Assembly: GCF_030695065.1 (NCBI RefSeq)
Contig: NZ_JAUYTR010000016.1
Span: 372,001-436,000, forward strand
From: Sediminibacterium sp.
GTDB lineage: Bacteria > Bacteroidota > Bacteroidia > Chitinophagales > Chitinophagaceae
DNA: 64,000 nt
Direction of reading: 5' to 3'
Shown piece by piece: positions 28,101 to 36,376 of the stretch (the first letter of the stretch is position 1; the number at the start of each line of letters is the position of its first letter). Under the pieces are notes generated by a model, which saw nothing but the letters and a program-made list of their open reading frames with translations, was not told the origin of the DNA and searched no databases. The translations under genes were made by a program, and so were the position numbers.

Positions 28101-29586
28101 AAAAGTCAAGCACAATTTTGGTAGGTTGATAACTCAATGCCAACTTCAAACTAAATGAAGTATTAGAGCAAGTAGCCGAATAATTAACGGTGGCTAAATT
28201 GGGAAATTGATTTTGAATAGTAACTGGAGGATTTAGGTCTACAATATTGGTTCCTGCATTGTATCCATAGCTTTCTACATTCCCCATACCGTAGGCTATT
28301 GCAATAAAACCACTATCCGCTTGAATATTATGGCTGGGATTGGTTTGGGTGCTAACGGTAACATCTTCTCTTAAATAGGAATAAGCTGAATTGAGTATGG
28401 GGACCCAAGGAGAAGTAGGCGTTGCCCCATCTATTTTTAAACTTCCAGTATTAGCAGTTTTCATTAACACATTCAAATAATGGCTAGTAATATTCGTATT
28501 GGGTGGAGTTAAATCTCTACGAGCTGAAACCACAGATACATTATTAATGGTTTGTTCTAGCGGGTTGATGGTAACCATTTCTGGATCTCCAATATTACTT
28601 CCGTCACAACTTTGCGATGTCATATATTGAACTACCAATATTGGTTTATCTGCTGTTATAATATTGGGTTGAGAACTTACAAAATCATAATAGCTGTTTT
28701 GCTTTAAAGTTGCAGCATTAATTACAGTACCATTTAAATTAACTACGGTAGTAGGGTCTTTTACAATAATTCTATATACATCTGCCAACTTTCTAGCAAA
28801 AGGAGCAGTTATATAATTTCTACCCCATGCATTGGATGGAAATACTTGTTGAAATAAATTATCTCCGCCATTACCACTTGTAATAGTTGGCGAACAAAAA
28901 CCAGTCCAAGACGAACCAGTAAAAACAGCAATAGGTTTACAAGTAGACCCGGTGGTAGATATGCTTCTAATAGATGATCCTGTTAGGTCCGAAATAGATT
29001 GAACCTGATACACATCCCCTTTATTTAATGCTATAGTATAAGCTTGTCCAGCAACTCTTACTGGTGCTCCTGAGCTATTGGCTTTTAAATTAAACTCTAC
29101 GTTAGTATTATCTTCTGTTGCTACAACAGTTATTTGACTTCGTCCTTGATTTGTAATTTGAGTGAAATTCAAAGAAACATATTCCTTCCCCAAAACATTT
29201 GTTGGAAAAACCAAGGTAGATCCAGATCTAGCTGCGTTTAAAATATGAGCATAAACCACCACTGGTTTTAATGAGGTTACATGAATACCTTTTGCTGCAT
29301 TAATGCCATCTGCTTGTGCATTGTACACTAAATAAAAAGTAGGCGGAATTTGTATAGTTGTGGCCTGATTGGCTGTTACCGTAAATGGAATAGTCTTTCC
29401 GTCTAAATCAATTTGCCCACTGGTATTTTCTGTTGAAGAAATATACAGGGCCATTCTAGAATTGGTATTATCAATATGGGCTGGATAGGCTAACCAGAAA
29501 TCTTTCCCCCTATTAGAAAAATCCTGTGCAATCAATAAGGACATTGGAACAAAAAACAACAATAGCAGCAAACTACATTTCTTCAT
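25174..29586 (-). CDS. Giant T9SS-secreted PKD-repeat protein with gliding-motility C-terminal domain
   Basis: About 1470 residues. A signal peptide (MKKCSLLLLLFFVPMSLLIAQ) leads into an IgGFc-binding-like N-terminal domain (GKDFWLAYPAHIDNTNSRMALYISSTE). Many PKD-type Ig repeats follow (WNWEFGDGSVSTTQNPAKTF, WNWNFGDGKTETRT, YVWNFGDPNDPSSSTL). The C terminus is a CHU_C/type B T9SS sorting domain (IIPNAFSPNGDGIHDRW ... GTYYYIINPKNGRKIITGSVTI). The in-frame ATG at 29607 would add seven residues; 29586 gives the better signal peptide. Likely a surface adhesin or matrix protein exported with the help of the PorP/SprF partner. Confidence 0.9.
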   Translation of the reverse strand: MKKCSLLLLLFFVPMSLLIAQDFSNRGKDFWLAYPAHIDNTNSRMALYISSTENTSGQIDLDGKTIPFTVTANQATTIQIPPTFYLVYNAQADGINAAKGIHVTSLKPVVVYAHILNAARSGSTLVFPTNVLGKEYVSLNFTQITNQGRSQITVVATEDNTNVEFNLKANSSGAPVRVAGQAYTIALNKGDVYQVQSISDLTGSSIRSISTTGSTCKPIAVFTGSSWTGFCSPTITSGNGGDNLFQQVFPSNAWGRNYITAPFARKLADVYRIIVKDPTTVVNLNGTVINAATLKQNSYYDFVSSQPNIITADKPILVVQYMTSQSCDGSNIGDPEMVTINPLEQTINNVSVVSARRDLTPPNTNITSHYLNVLMKTANTGSLKIDGATPTSPWVPILNSAYSYLREDVTVSTQTNPSHNIQADSGFIAIAYGMGNVESYGYNAGTNIVDLNPPVTIQNQFPNLATVNYSATCSNTSFSLKLALSYQPTKIVLDFLGASNLTGPPISTFNPTSFDSTYNSNGKTYYVYKIPQTYTFTAAGTYPIKFTTTSLLPQSDGCSNTNEQEITDNIVVNNAPIANFSVSTIDSGCVTAPIQFADLSTGSGRAIVAWNWEFGDGSVSTTQNPAKTFAAAGDYNAKLTAITDFGCVASKTVPINLSNKPVASFTVPAITCINSAINFTDASTIVPGTANNTIAQWKWNLDNGAGVVTINTNTAQTNTYTTWGTKDVYLNTVSNTGCTSDTFRIAGGFKANPLPVVGFILPEVCLNDATATFTDTSSIADGTEAGFSYLWKFDDGVSTVDPTKRPVPLTANTNSKSTAASYKTFGNYTVSLQVTSNNGCITADNKSFTVNGSTPVPKFEVANLLNGIPICTNDSLKIINQSTVDFGDVTKLEVVWDLLGAPTTTVTDQAPLVNKEYSIRYGIPTTALTPATKDYSVRIKAYSGQAESCSRTLTKIVTVTYSPAVSFSDIRDICYDAAPRLITQGSFISALTASPTYSGKGISAAGLLNPITTGVGNDTLKYFVQNSAGCKDSAFQPITVWPSPVAKWGIADPACEKNNIVFTDSSVANFSNIAQWNWNFGDGKTETRTNATAFTHVFDTAQNYSTALQVVTDSGCVSTSNQQIIRINHLPKPAFSLPEICLPDGRGTFINQSTIADGSEALFSYVWNFGDPNDPSSSTLKQPTHKFTAVGPNNIKLKITTKDGCIDSLTQVLNTIYPWPRASFSATPTEVCQGDPIQFTDLGNGITSAPVRWEWNLGGGNTSTLQNPSKVFTDSGNYTISYYFYNSQGCVSDTVSQTIVVHPYPVLELGPNVVVLEGGTKALKPEFVYGTNLNYQWTPPLYLNSDIDSIPKTTPLGDITYRLNLTGIGGCMVTDTIFVKLLLAPIIPNAFSPNGDGIHDRWRIQYLESYPGATVDVYDRYGMLVFSSIEYAVDWDGTRNGKSLPIGTYYYIINPKNGRKIITGSVTIIK

Positions 29587-29664
29587 CAGTTCGGGGGGCT
29601 TTCTCAAATCATCAATTGGTTAACAATAATACTTCATAAACCGCAAATTCACACCAAAGACACG

Positions 29665-30291
29665 TTAAAATCGGCTATTGCTGTCTATTAATAGACCAGC
29701 GGAAGCGGGGCCGTTGCAAAATAACAAGTCTAATATGCTCATATTGGGCTGAAATCCTATCCGATCATCAAAGACCTGCCCATAAACTACTTGGTCTTTT
29801 TCGGAAATGACTTGATTGGGCAAAAGCTGGTTTCTTCCATCCTTTGTATCGGAAGCTGGCTCTTTTTGGTAACTATTGGTAAAAGAAAGGTCAAAATTGG
29901 CTTTCATCATTTTGAGCACCCATTGAATGAGCTTTTTGTCTAACTCCATCAAAAAATCTTCTTGGTTACCTAAAATAGCAAAAAGGGCGTCTCGGTAAAA
30001 TTCATAAAAAGGAGCACGCATGTAACAGGCGTCCAAAGCCCGGGTATGTTGCAACACCCAATTTTCTTTGTAGGCAATTTTGATGTCCTTAAAAAGGGCT
30101 CGTTGGTCTCTGCCATTTTGCAGGGGAACCGATAATGGAATTAATCCATTGGCGCCAGGGATGATGGTACGGTTGCGAAAACTCCCTTTTTGGTAGCGCT
30201 CATATTCTTCAAATTCAATATATTTAAAGTTAAACAACATTTTATAGTAATTAACCGTTCCAAAATATTGATAATCAATTAATAATTTCAT
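29665..30291 (-). CDS. WbqC family protein
   Basis: A 208-residue member of the WbqC family (PF08889): starts MKLLIDYQYFGTVNYYKMLF, then YQKGSFRNRTIIPGANGLIPLSVPLQNGRD and KIAYKENWVLQHTRALDACYMRAPFYEFY. Relatives occur in surface-polysaccharide clusters and may act in sugar modification. The biochemical role is not established. Here it stands alone between the T9SS substrate and a 245-bp AT-rich gap in which no other feature is seen. Confidence 0.82.
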   Translation of the reverse strand: MKLLIDYQYFGTVNYYKMLFNFKYIEFEEYERYQKGSFRNRTIIPGANGLIPLSVPLQNGRDQRALFKDIKIAYKENWVLQHTRALDACYMRAPFYEFYRDALFAILGNQEDFLMELDKKLIQWVLKMMKANFDLSFTNSYQKEPASDTKDGRNQLLPNQVISEKDQVVYGQVFDDRIGFQPNMSILDLLFCNGPASAGLLIDSNSRF

Positions 30292-30531
30292 ATTATTTAA
30301 TCTTGTTGAACCTACTACTCAGAATAAGCAATTGATTCATAATATTGATGATATAGCTTCTATTTTTTAAATCAATAAACGTTTTAAAATGCTTTATTTC
30401 AATTATTTATATACTTAATTTGATACTAAATAATTGAGTATATCAAATTTGGTTCTTTTTTGCTCTTAATACTAAATACATTAGCATACAAGATACGAAA
30501 AATAATCCCTCCATAGAGCGATTATTTCAAC

Positions 30532-30539
30532 TACTTTTG
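30532..30539 (+). promoter_or_regulatory. -7 promoter box before the LEA-type lipoprotein
   Basis: TACTTTTG matches TAnnTTTG. Its last bases overlap an in-frame TTG at 30537, which argues against that TTG being the start codon. Transcription would begin about 30545, leaving a leader of roughly 10 bases before GTG 30555. No clear -33 element is present. Confidence 0.45.
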
Positions 30540-30554
30540 ATAAAACATATCACC

Positions 30555-31004
30555 GTGAGAACCCTCCTATTCTTGGCCTTTATTTCGCTAATTATCACTT
30601 CCTGCCAAGCTCCAAAAGAATTGGAATACAGAGATGTTAGGAAACTAGAATTGAAACAATTGGGCTTTAACCAATCTGCCATCAATTTTGAATTGGTCTA
30701 TTTTAACCCCAATAAATTTGGACTTGACCTTAAAAAAGTAGAAAGTGATGTTTATTTAGATAATATTTACTTGGGGAAATTCCAACTAGACACACTTATG
30801 CGCATTCCCAAAAACAGCGAATTTATTTTGCCATCTTCCATTAATGTAGATATGCAAAACCTGATGAAAAATGCGGTCCAATTAATGTTTAAAAAGGAAA
30901 TTCTAATAAAGGCAAAGGGGAACGTAAAAATAGGTAAAGGGGGAATTTTTAAAACCCTACCCTTTACCTACGAAGCAAGACAAGAAATTAATTTGTTTAA
31001 ATAA
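30555..31004 (+). CDS. LEA type 2-like lipoprotein
   Basis: A protein of about 149 residues with a lipoprotein signal (RTLLFLAFISLIITSC) and a single beta-sandwich resembling the LEA-14/WHy domain (LGFNQSAINFELVYFNPNKFGLDLKKVESDVYLDNIYLGKF). These domains occur in stress-related and membrane-associated proteins. The start is set at GTG 30555 because the upstream TTG (30537) falls in a -7 promoter box and the GTG gives a normal signal peptide. Function unknown. Confidence 0.65.
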   Translation: MRTLLFLAFISLIITSCQAPKELEYRDVRKLELKQLGFNQSAINFELVYFNPNKFGLDLKKVESDVYLDNIYLGKFQLDTLMRIPKNSEFILPSSINVDMQNLMKNAVQLMFKKEILIKAKGNVKIGKGGIFKTLPFTYEARQEINLFK

Positions 31005-31007
31005 CCC

Positions 31008-31409
31008 TTATTGAACGGGGGGTATATGGCATGGTTTGGGTGGTTTAGGCCCTCCTCCATCTTCTGCTCTTTTGCAAATTGGAGGAAGTTTAGCATAGGC
31101 TTCTGGTTCTGCTTTATCATCGTCTGCATCAAAACCTGCATTGTTCAAAGCCGCTTTTATAGCAGAGGCATCGGCCCTGTCTGGCCAAAATTGAACTTTA
31201 ATTTCCCCTTGTAACAAATTGATTTTCCATTGAATAAGTCCAGATTCCATGGTAGATTTATTGGCTTGCACCAGGTATTTCTCCAATTTATCTTTGCATT
31301 CCCAACACTTTAAATTGGCCGACTTAATGGTTACCCACTGTTGCTTGGGTTGCTGTGCAAAAGCACTAGAAGCAACCGTTAAACTCAATATCAATAATAA
31401 TTTGCGCAT
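31008..31409 (-). CDS. Periplasmic heavy-metal-associated (HMA-like) domain protein
   Basis: A 133-residue exported protein (signal MRKLLLILSLTVASSAFAQ). The mature part looks like a ferredoxin-fold HMA domain: the CxxC-type motif CWEC sits in the expected first loop (TIKSANLKCWECKDKLEKYL), with INLLQGEIKVQFWPDRADASAIKAALNNAGFDAD as the following strand-helix. A Pro/Cys-rich tail (PPICKRAEDGGGPKPPKPC) adds possible metal ligands. It may bind copper or another soft metal in the periplasm, which is inference. Confidence 0.65.
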   Translation of the reverse strand: MRKLLLILSLTVASSAFAQQPKQQWVTIKSANLKCWECKDKLEKYLVQANKSTMESGLIQWKINLLQGEIKVQFWPDRADASAIKAALNNAGFDADDDKAEPEAYAKLPPICKRAEDGGGPKPPKPCHIPPVQ

Positions 31410-31421
31410 CTTTTATTTGAT

Positions 31422-32051
31422 TTATTTTCCCCAATTAGCCGGGTCCTTGCTCCAATTCAGTAGGGTTTCCTTGGTATCGGCCGTTACCAATCCCTTTTCA
31501 ATAGCCAATTCTATCATGGTTGGATAGTTGGTTAAACTGCTGGTTTTTACCCCTGCATTGGCACAAGCAGTGGTTGCAGCTTCAAATCCATAGTTGAATA
31601 TAGAGATCATTCCAACAATTTCAGCACCTGCTGCTTTCAATACATCTACTACTTGTAAACTGCTTTTACCGGTAGAAATAAGATCCTCTATCACCAATAC
31701 CCGCTGCCCTGGCTCTAATGCTCCTTCAATTTGATTGCCCAATCCATGCTCTTTGGGTTTGGGTCTTACATAAATAAAAGGAAGTTTTAGTTGATCGGCG
31801 GCCATAGCTCCCCATGGGATACCTGCGGTTGCTACCCCAGCCAACACGGTTGCTTCAGGGTATTGCTCAAATATTACGCTGCATAATTCACTCTTAATAA
31901 AATCTCTTACATAGGGGAATGACAGCACTTTTCTATTGTCACAATAAATAGGACTCTTCCATCCACTTGCCCAAGTAAATGGCTGGTCAGGACTCAATTT
32001 GATGGCCTGAACTTGCAATAATTTTTCTGCAACTGCTTTTTCATTTGTCAT
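31422..32051 (-). CDS. pyrE: Orotate phosphoribosyltransferase
   Basis: PyrE attaches PRPP to orotate to form OMP in UMP synthesis. The protein is about 209 residues. It has FTWASGWKSPIYCDNRKVLSFP, YVRPKPKEHGLGNQIEG and the PRPP loop VLVIEDLISTGKSSLQV. The frame is open to an ATG at 32078, but the ATG at 32051 (MTNEKAVAEKLLQ) fits the family length and leaves space for a divergent promoter, so it is chosen. Other pyrimidine genes (pyrR, pyrB) lie close by. Confidence 0.95.
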   Translation of the reverse strand: MTNEKAVAEKLLQVQAIKLSPDQPFTWASGWKSPIYCDNRKVLSFPYVRDFIKSELCSVIFEQYPEATVLAGVATAGIPWGAMAADQLKLPFIYVRPKPKEHGLGNQIEGALEPGQRVLVIEDLISTGKSSLQVVDVLKAAGAEIVGMISIFNYGFEAATTACANAGVKTSSLTNYPTMIELAIEKGLVTADTKETLLNWSKDPANWGK

Positions 32052-32113
32052 AACACAAAAGTAAATCCTATTTTCCAATGGATAATTATGGAGATTTGCA
32101 CATCAATTATTTT

Positions 32114-32539
32114 ATGCAGTTAAAAATTATACAAGCTGGGGGTGGATTAGTGCTGAACGAGCAGAATGAATTGCTCCTTATTTTCAGAAGGGGTTCTTGG
32201 GATTTGCCCAAGGGGAAGGTAGACCCCAATGAAACCATTGAAGCGTGTGCTATGCGAGAAGTAGAAGAAGAAACAGGTGTTGGACATTTAACCTTGATTG
32301 ATTTTTTAGGAATTACCAACCACCAATATTTTGACCCTTATTTAAAAGAAGAGGTAATTAAAGAAAGTCATTGGTATACCATGTCGGTTAAAGGTGTACC
32401 CGCATTAATACCACAAACGGAGGAAGATATTACCGATATTAAATGGGTTCCACTATCAGATGTAAATGCATTGATTGCGGATTCTTTTGCAAGTATTAAA
32501 GAAATTATCGGTCTTTTCTTTTTAAAACAGCCACAGTAA
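32114..32539 (+). CDS. NUDIX hydrolase
   Basis: A single-domain NUDIX protein of about 141 residues with a complete Nudix box (GKVDPNETIEACAMREVEEE..TG: GX5EX7REVXEEXGU) and the preceding RRGSWDLPKG. It hydrolyses a nucleoside diphosphate linked to another group; the substrate is not evident. The frame extends to an ATG at 32078, but starting at MQLKIIQAGGG (32114) matches the domain boundary and leaves a 62-bp divergent intergenic region with pyrE. The 3' end overlaps the convergent thioesterase gene by 35 bp. Confidence 0.85.
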   Translation: MQLKIIQAGGGLVLNEQNELLLIFRRGSWDLPKGKVDPNETIEACAMREVEEETGVGHLTLIDFLGITNHQYFDPYLKEEVIKESHWYTMSVKGVPALIPQTEEDITDIKWVPLSDVNALIADSFASIKEIIGLFFLKQPQ

Positions 32540-32936
32540 GCCGGCTAATACAAACCAAGTGGTCTCGCTCATCATGAATCTTAATTTCCCAAACCTGAGA
32601 GCTCGATCCAATATGTATGGGCTTTGCAGTTCCAGTTACTATTCCAGAACGAACACTTCTTAAATGATTGGCATTAATTTCTTGACCCACACAAATGTAT
32701 TCGGTATGGTCTACCACCATGGCGGCACCAACACTACCCAATGTTTCTGCTAGTGCAACAGAAGCACCTCCATGTAATAATCCATAAGGCTGTTTGGTAC
32801 GATGGTCTACAGGCATAGTAGCTTTAATAAAATCTGGCCCAATCTCGGTAAACTCCATCCCTAAATGTTCCCCCATATTTCCCTTACCCATGCCAGCAAA
32901 ATGAGCAGCAGTAAGGCTTTTATTGAACCAAATCAT
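32505..32936 (-). CDS. PaaI family hotdog thioesterase
   Basis: A 143-residue hotdog thioesterase of the PaaI/YiiD type with the signature HRTKQPYGLLHGGASVALAETLGSVGA (catalytic region LLHGG) and GQEINANHLRSVRSGIVTG. It should hydrolyse acyl- or aryl-CoA. The start codon overlaps the stop of coaD by 4 bp, so it is translated as part of the pyrR-pyrB-coaD run. The convergent NUDIX gene overlaps its end by 35 bp. Confidence 0.88.
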   Translation of the reverse strand: MIWFNKSLTAAHFAGMGKGNMGEHLGMEFTEIGPDFIKATMPVDHRTKQPYGLLHGGASVALAETLGSVGAAMVVDHTEYICVGQEINANHLRSVRSGIVTGTAKPIHIGSSSQVWEIKIHDERDHLVCISRLTVAVLKRKDR

Positions 32937-33409
32937 AATTTATTTTTAAGGGTATTAATTACCGCTTGAGGAAGAAATGGTGAAGCGTCTCCCCCATTTT
33001 TAATGATGTCTCTTACAATGGTAGAAGCCACCGATGTATATTTGGGTTCCCCTGTTAAAAAGATGGTTTCTATTTGATTGTCGAGTGTTCTATTGGCATC
33101 TGCAATGGTTTTCTCGTATTCAAAATCACTAACGTATCGGATACCCCTTAAGATAAAATGGGCGCCAATTTTTTTACAAAACTGAACAGTTAATCCATCA
33201 TATGCAACACTTTCTACCCTTGGCTCGTCTTTATAAATATCCCTGAACCACTCCATGCGCTGTTCTGCACTAAACATGGGATTCTTAGAAGAATTGATAC
33301 CAACCCCAACCACTATTTTATCAAATAATGGGAGTGCTCTATTAATGATATCAGTGTGTCCTAAAGTAACAGGATCAAATGTTCCTGGGAAAAGACATAT
33401 TCTTTGCAT
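32933..33409 (-). CDS. coaD: Pantetheine-phosphate adenylyltransferase
   Basis: CoaD adenylates 4'-phosphopantetheine, the penultimate step of CoA synthesis. The 158 residues are normal. Motifs are FPGTFDPVTLGHTDII (nucleotidyltransferase TxGH), RGIRYVSDFEYEKTIADANR and the late TSVASTIVRDIIKNGGD. It lies 13 bp after pyrB. The pairing with an acyl-CoA thioesterase is a CoA-related context. Confidence 0.96.
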   Translation of the reverse strand: MQRICLFPGTFDPVTLGHTDIINRALPLFDKIVVGVGINSSKNPMFSAEQRMEWFRDIYKDEPRVESVAYDGLTVQFCKKIGAHFILRGIRYVSDFEYEKTIADANRTLDNQIETIFLTGEPKYTSVASTIVRDIIKNGGDASPFLPQAVINTLKNKL

Positions 33410-33422
33410 GATAACTATTTGG

Positions 33423-34355
33423 TTAATTTTCGTCGGACCTGCCAGCCAGTAAATATAAGGCAGCCATTCTAACTGCTACTCCGTTTTCTACTTGATTTAA
33501 GATAATAGAGTGCGGTCCATCAGCCACATCACTGTCTAGTTCAACTCCACGATTAATGGGTCCAGGATGCATAATTACTATTTCCTTATTTAACTTATCT
33601 AGCATTTTTTGCTTAATGCCGTATGCTAAATTATATTCTCGTAAAGAAGAAAACAAAGGCTGGTTCTGTCTTTCCAATTGTATGCGCAATACATTGGCTA
33701 CATCACACCATTGTAATGCTTCTTGAACATTATAAGTAACCCTTACCCCTAAAGCCTCTTCTAGGTATTTAGGTATTAGTGTTGGTGGCCCCACAACAGT
33801 TATTTCTGCACCCATTTTTTTCAAGAGATACATATTGCTGAGTGCAACCCTACTGTGCATGATGTCTCCTATAATTGCCACTTTTAATCCCTCAATCCTA
33901 CCTGTTTTTTCTTGCATTGAAAATGCATCTAACAAAGCCTGAGTAGGATGTTCGTTAATGCCGTCTCCTGCATTCACAATAGCAGCAGGAATATGTTTGG
34001 CTAAGAAATGGGGTGCGCCCGAAGCACTATGTCTCATCACCACCAGATCTACTTTCATGCTCAAAATATTGTTGACGGTATCCAACAAAGTTTCGCCTTT
34101 GGCCGCAGAAGAACTGCTTGCAGTAAAATTGAGTACATCGGCCGAAAGCCTTCTTTCAGCTAATTCAAAAGACATTCGGGTACGGGTAGAATTTTCATAA
34201 AACAAATTCACAATCGTAATGTCTCTTAAGGAAGGAACTTTCTTAACTGGTCTTTGTAGAACTTCTTTAAACTGCCCTGCAGTAGATAGAATTAATTGAA
34301 TATCCTCTTTATTGAGGTCCTTGATACCAAGTAAGTGTTTGGTAGATAGTTTCAT
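33423..34355 (-). CDS. pyrB: Aspartate carbamoyltransferase catalytic subunit
   Basis: PyrB condenses carbamoyl phosphate and aspartate in pyrimidine synthesis. The 310-residue protein shows the carbamoyl-phosphate loop [45 protein letters not shown] and the late [20 protein letters not shown]. No pyrI regulatory-subunit gene is adjacent. It follows pyrR by about 20 bp, the common pyrR-pyrB order. A non-catalytic dihydroorotase-like partner is encoded at 60434, as in some PyrB/PyrC' complexes (inference). Confidence 0.96.
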   Translation of the reverse strand: [310 protein letters not shown]

Positions 34356-34375
34356 TAAAAAGCAAAATTAATCAT

Positions 34376-34897
34376 TTAGACTAAAACAACTTCGTCTTTT
34401 TCATCCTTTTCTTTCCAGTTCACTTTTACCTTGTCGGTAAATATGGTATCAATGGCCTTACCTGCATAATCTGGTTGAATGGGAAGCTCTCTGCTGAACC
34501 TTCGATCTATTAAAACGCACAAAGAAACTTTAGCGGGTCTTCCAAAATCTAATAATGCATCTAATGCCGCCCGAATGGTTCTACCAGTATACAATACGTC
34601 ATCCACCAATATGACCGATTTGCCTTCAATGCTAAAGGGAATATCCGTTTCATTGGCTATATGCAAGGTTTTTCTAACATCATCCCTATAAAAAGTGATA
34701 TCTAACTTTCCATAATGAAAAGGATGAATGGGAATGATCTCTTTTAAAGCAGCAACAATACGGTCGCTCATATAAATACCTCTTGGCTGTAAACCAATAA
34801 TTACCGTATTGGCCATGTCTTTATTGTTCTCCAACATTTGGTGTGCGAGTCTTTGAATACTCAACGCCATCTGTTCTTCTGATAAGATTGTTTTCAA
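34376..34897 (-). CDS. pyrR: PyrR-type regulator / uracil phosphoribosyltransferase
   Basis: A 173-residue PyrR homologue with the PRPP-binding loop VILVDDVLYTGRTIRAA and GRPAKVSLCVLIDRRFSRELPI. In Bacillus PyrR binds pyr mRNA to trigger attenuation and also has weak UPRTase activity. No terminator/antiterminator hairpin is evident in the roughly 80 bp upstream of this gene, so mRNA attenuation is not supported here. First gene of the run pyrR-pyrB-coaD-thioesterase, divergent from recF. Confidence 0.92.
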   Translation of the reverse strand: MKTILSEEQMALSIQRLAHQMLENNKDMANTVIIGLQPRGIYMSDRIVAALKEIIPIHPFHYGKLDITFYRDDVRKTLHIANETDIPFSIEGKSVILVDDVLYTGRTIRAALDALLDFGRPAKVSLCVLIDRRFSRELPIQPDYAGKAIDTIFTDKVKVNWKEKDEKDEVVLV

Positions 34898-34980
34898 ATG
34901 CCCAATTTTTATTAAAATTAAATGCTTTCTTCCATACCAAAAGGGAATAATTCAAGTGGTTCTTCTTTACTTTGTAATAC

Positions 34981-36063
34981 ATGCTTCAGCTTAAGGAAAT
35001 AAACCTTGTACAGTTTAGGAATTACGCCAATCACCACCAAGTTTTTAATCAACAAATTGTGGCAATATGTGGGTTAAATGGCACGGGCAAAACCAATTTG
35101 TTGGACGCCATTTATTATTTAGGGTTTTCTAGAAGTTATTTTGCTAGAACCGATGCCCAAAATGTACAACATGGCAAACAAGGCATGCGCCTTTCAGGAA
35201 ATTTTATTAAAGAAGGGAAAGATGCCGAAGTCACTTTTATTTTAAGAGAAAATAATAAGAAGGAATTATTGGTAAATGCCGAATCGTATAAAAAGATTTC
35301 AGATCATATTGGCAAGTTCCCCTGTGTAATGATTGCCCCCGATGATGTTGAACTGATTGCGGGTCCAAGTGAAGAAAGAAGAAAACTGATAGATAGCATT
35401 CTATCTCAAACCAACAGAGACTACCTTATTCATTTAATTGCCTACAATAAAATTATACAACAACGCAATAGTTTATTAAAGCAAATGGCTGAACAGCCAC
35501 AAATGAGCAACGACCTATTAGAAGTATACAATGAGCAATTGATTCTTAAAGGAACCTTTTTACACCATCAACGAAAACAATTTTTAAGCATTTTTTTACC
35601 AATGGTAGGTGAAAATTATACAAGTATTGCAGGCAAAAACGAAGACTTGCAATTGTCATATGAGAGTCAACTACTAAGTACTTCATTTAAAGAAATACTA
35701 GCAGAAAACTTAGCCAAGGATAAAGTTTTACAAAGAACATCACGAGGTGTTCATAGAGACGATATGGGCATTTACTTAAACAATTGCCCATTTAAATCAG
35801 AAGCATCACAAGGTCAAAGAAAGAGTTTATTGTTTGCAATTAAATTAGCCGAATGGGAATACTTGAAAATGACCATTGGCGTTCCTCCCATTTTATTATT
35901 AGATGATGTATTTGAAAAGTTGGATGAAAATAGAATGGCGCATTTATTAGATCAAGTATGCAGTAATCATTTTGGGCAAGTATTTATTACTGATACACAT
36001 GCAGATAGAATCAAAGAAAAATTAGAGCAAACTGGCAGCCCATATCAATTAATTCTTTTATAA
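34981..36063 (+). CDS. recF: DNA replication/repair protein RecF
   Basis: RecF is an SMC-like ABC ATPase that loads RecA at single-strand gaps with RecO and RecR. The 360-residue protein has the start LKEINLVQFRNYANH, Walker A CGLNGTGKTNLLDAIYYLG, the ABC signature region SEASQGQRKSLLFAIKLAE and Walker B PILLLDDVFEKLDENR. The DUF721 gene follows after 21 bp, as commonly seen around recF/dnaA loci. Confidence 0.95.
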   Translation: MLQLKEINLVQFRNYANHHQVFNQQIVAICGLNGTGKTNLLDAIYYLGFSRSYFARTDAQNVQHGKQGMRLSGNFIKEGKDAEVTFILRENNKKELLVNAESYKKISDHIGKFPCVMIAPDDVELIAGPSEERRKLIDSILSQTNRDYLIHLIAYNKIIQQRNSLLKQMAEQPQMSNDLLEVYNEQLILKGTFLHHQRKQFLSIFLPMVGENYTSIAGKNEDLQLSYESQLLSTSFKEILAENLAKDKVLQRTSRGVHRDDMGIYLNNCPFKSEASQGQRKSLLFAIKLAEWEYLKMTIGVPPILLLDDVFEKLDENRMAHLLDQVCSNHFGQVFITDTHADRIKEKLEQTGSPYQLILL

Positions 36064-36084
36064 AATTACGCTTAACTTTAGTTT

Positions 36085-36366
36085 ATGGCAGAGATGAAAA
36101 TTGGAGATGCACTTAAAAACTTGAAGGGGATGAACCACTTAAAAAAGGGCATCCGTGCTGCACAAATAGAAGATATATGGGAAGAATTGATGGGAAAAAC
36201 GGTGGCCAAATACACTGATAAGATTCAAATTATTCAGAAAAAATTATTCATCCATACCAATATTGGTCCGCTTAAAAACGAACTCTCTTTTCAAAAACCT
36301 CAAATCATTTTAAGGATTAATGAAGCTTTTGGAGAAGAACTGATTAACGAAGTAATTATTCAATAA
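36085..36366 (+). CDS. DUF721 (DciA-like) protein
   Basis: A 93-residue DUF721 protein with the family core IRAAQIEDIWEELMGKTVAKYTDKIQII and a C-terminal strand-helix (KKLFIHTNIGPLKNELSFQK). DUF721/DciA proteins help load the replicative helicase in bacteria lacking DnaC. Position directly after recF supports a replication role. The specific function in this organism is inference. Confidence 0.8.
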   Translation: MAEMKIGDALKNLKGMNHLKKGIRAAQIEDIWEELMGKTVAKYTDKIQIIQKKLFIHTNIGPLKNELSFQKPQIILRINEAFGEELINEVIIQ

Positions 36367-36376
36367 AGGGGGCCTA

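Noticed and set aside
30537..30554. TTG start for the LEA-type lipoprotein
   Set aside because: The TTG is part of a TACTTTTG -7 promoter box, so it would lie upstream of the transcript; GTG 30555 gives a normal lipoprotein signal.
34898..34980. PyrR-dependent attenuator upstream of pyrR
   Set aside because: The short divergent region with recF shows no terminator or competing hairpin, so no attenuation element is claimed.
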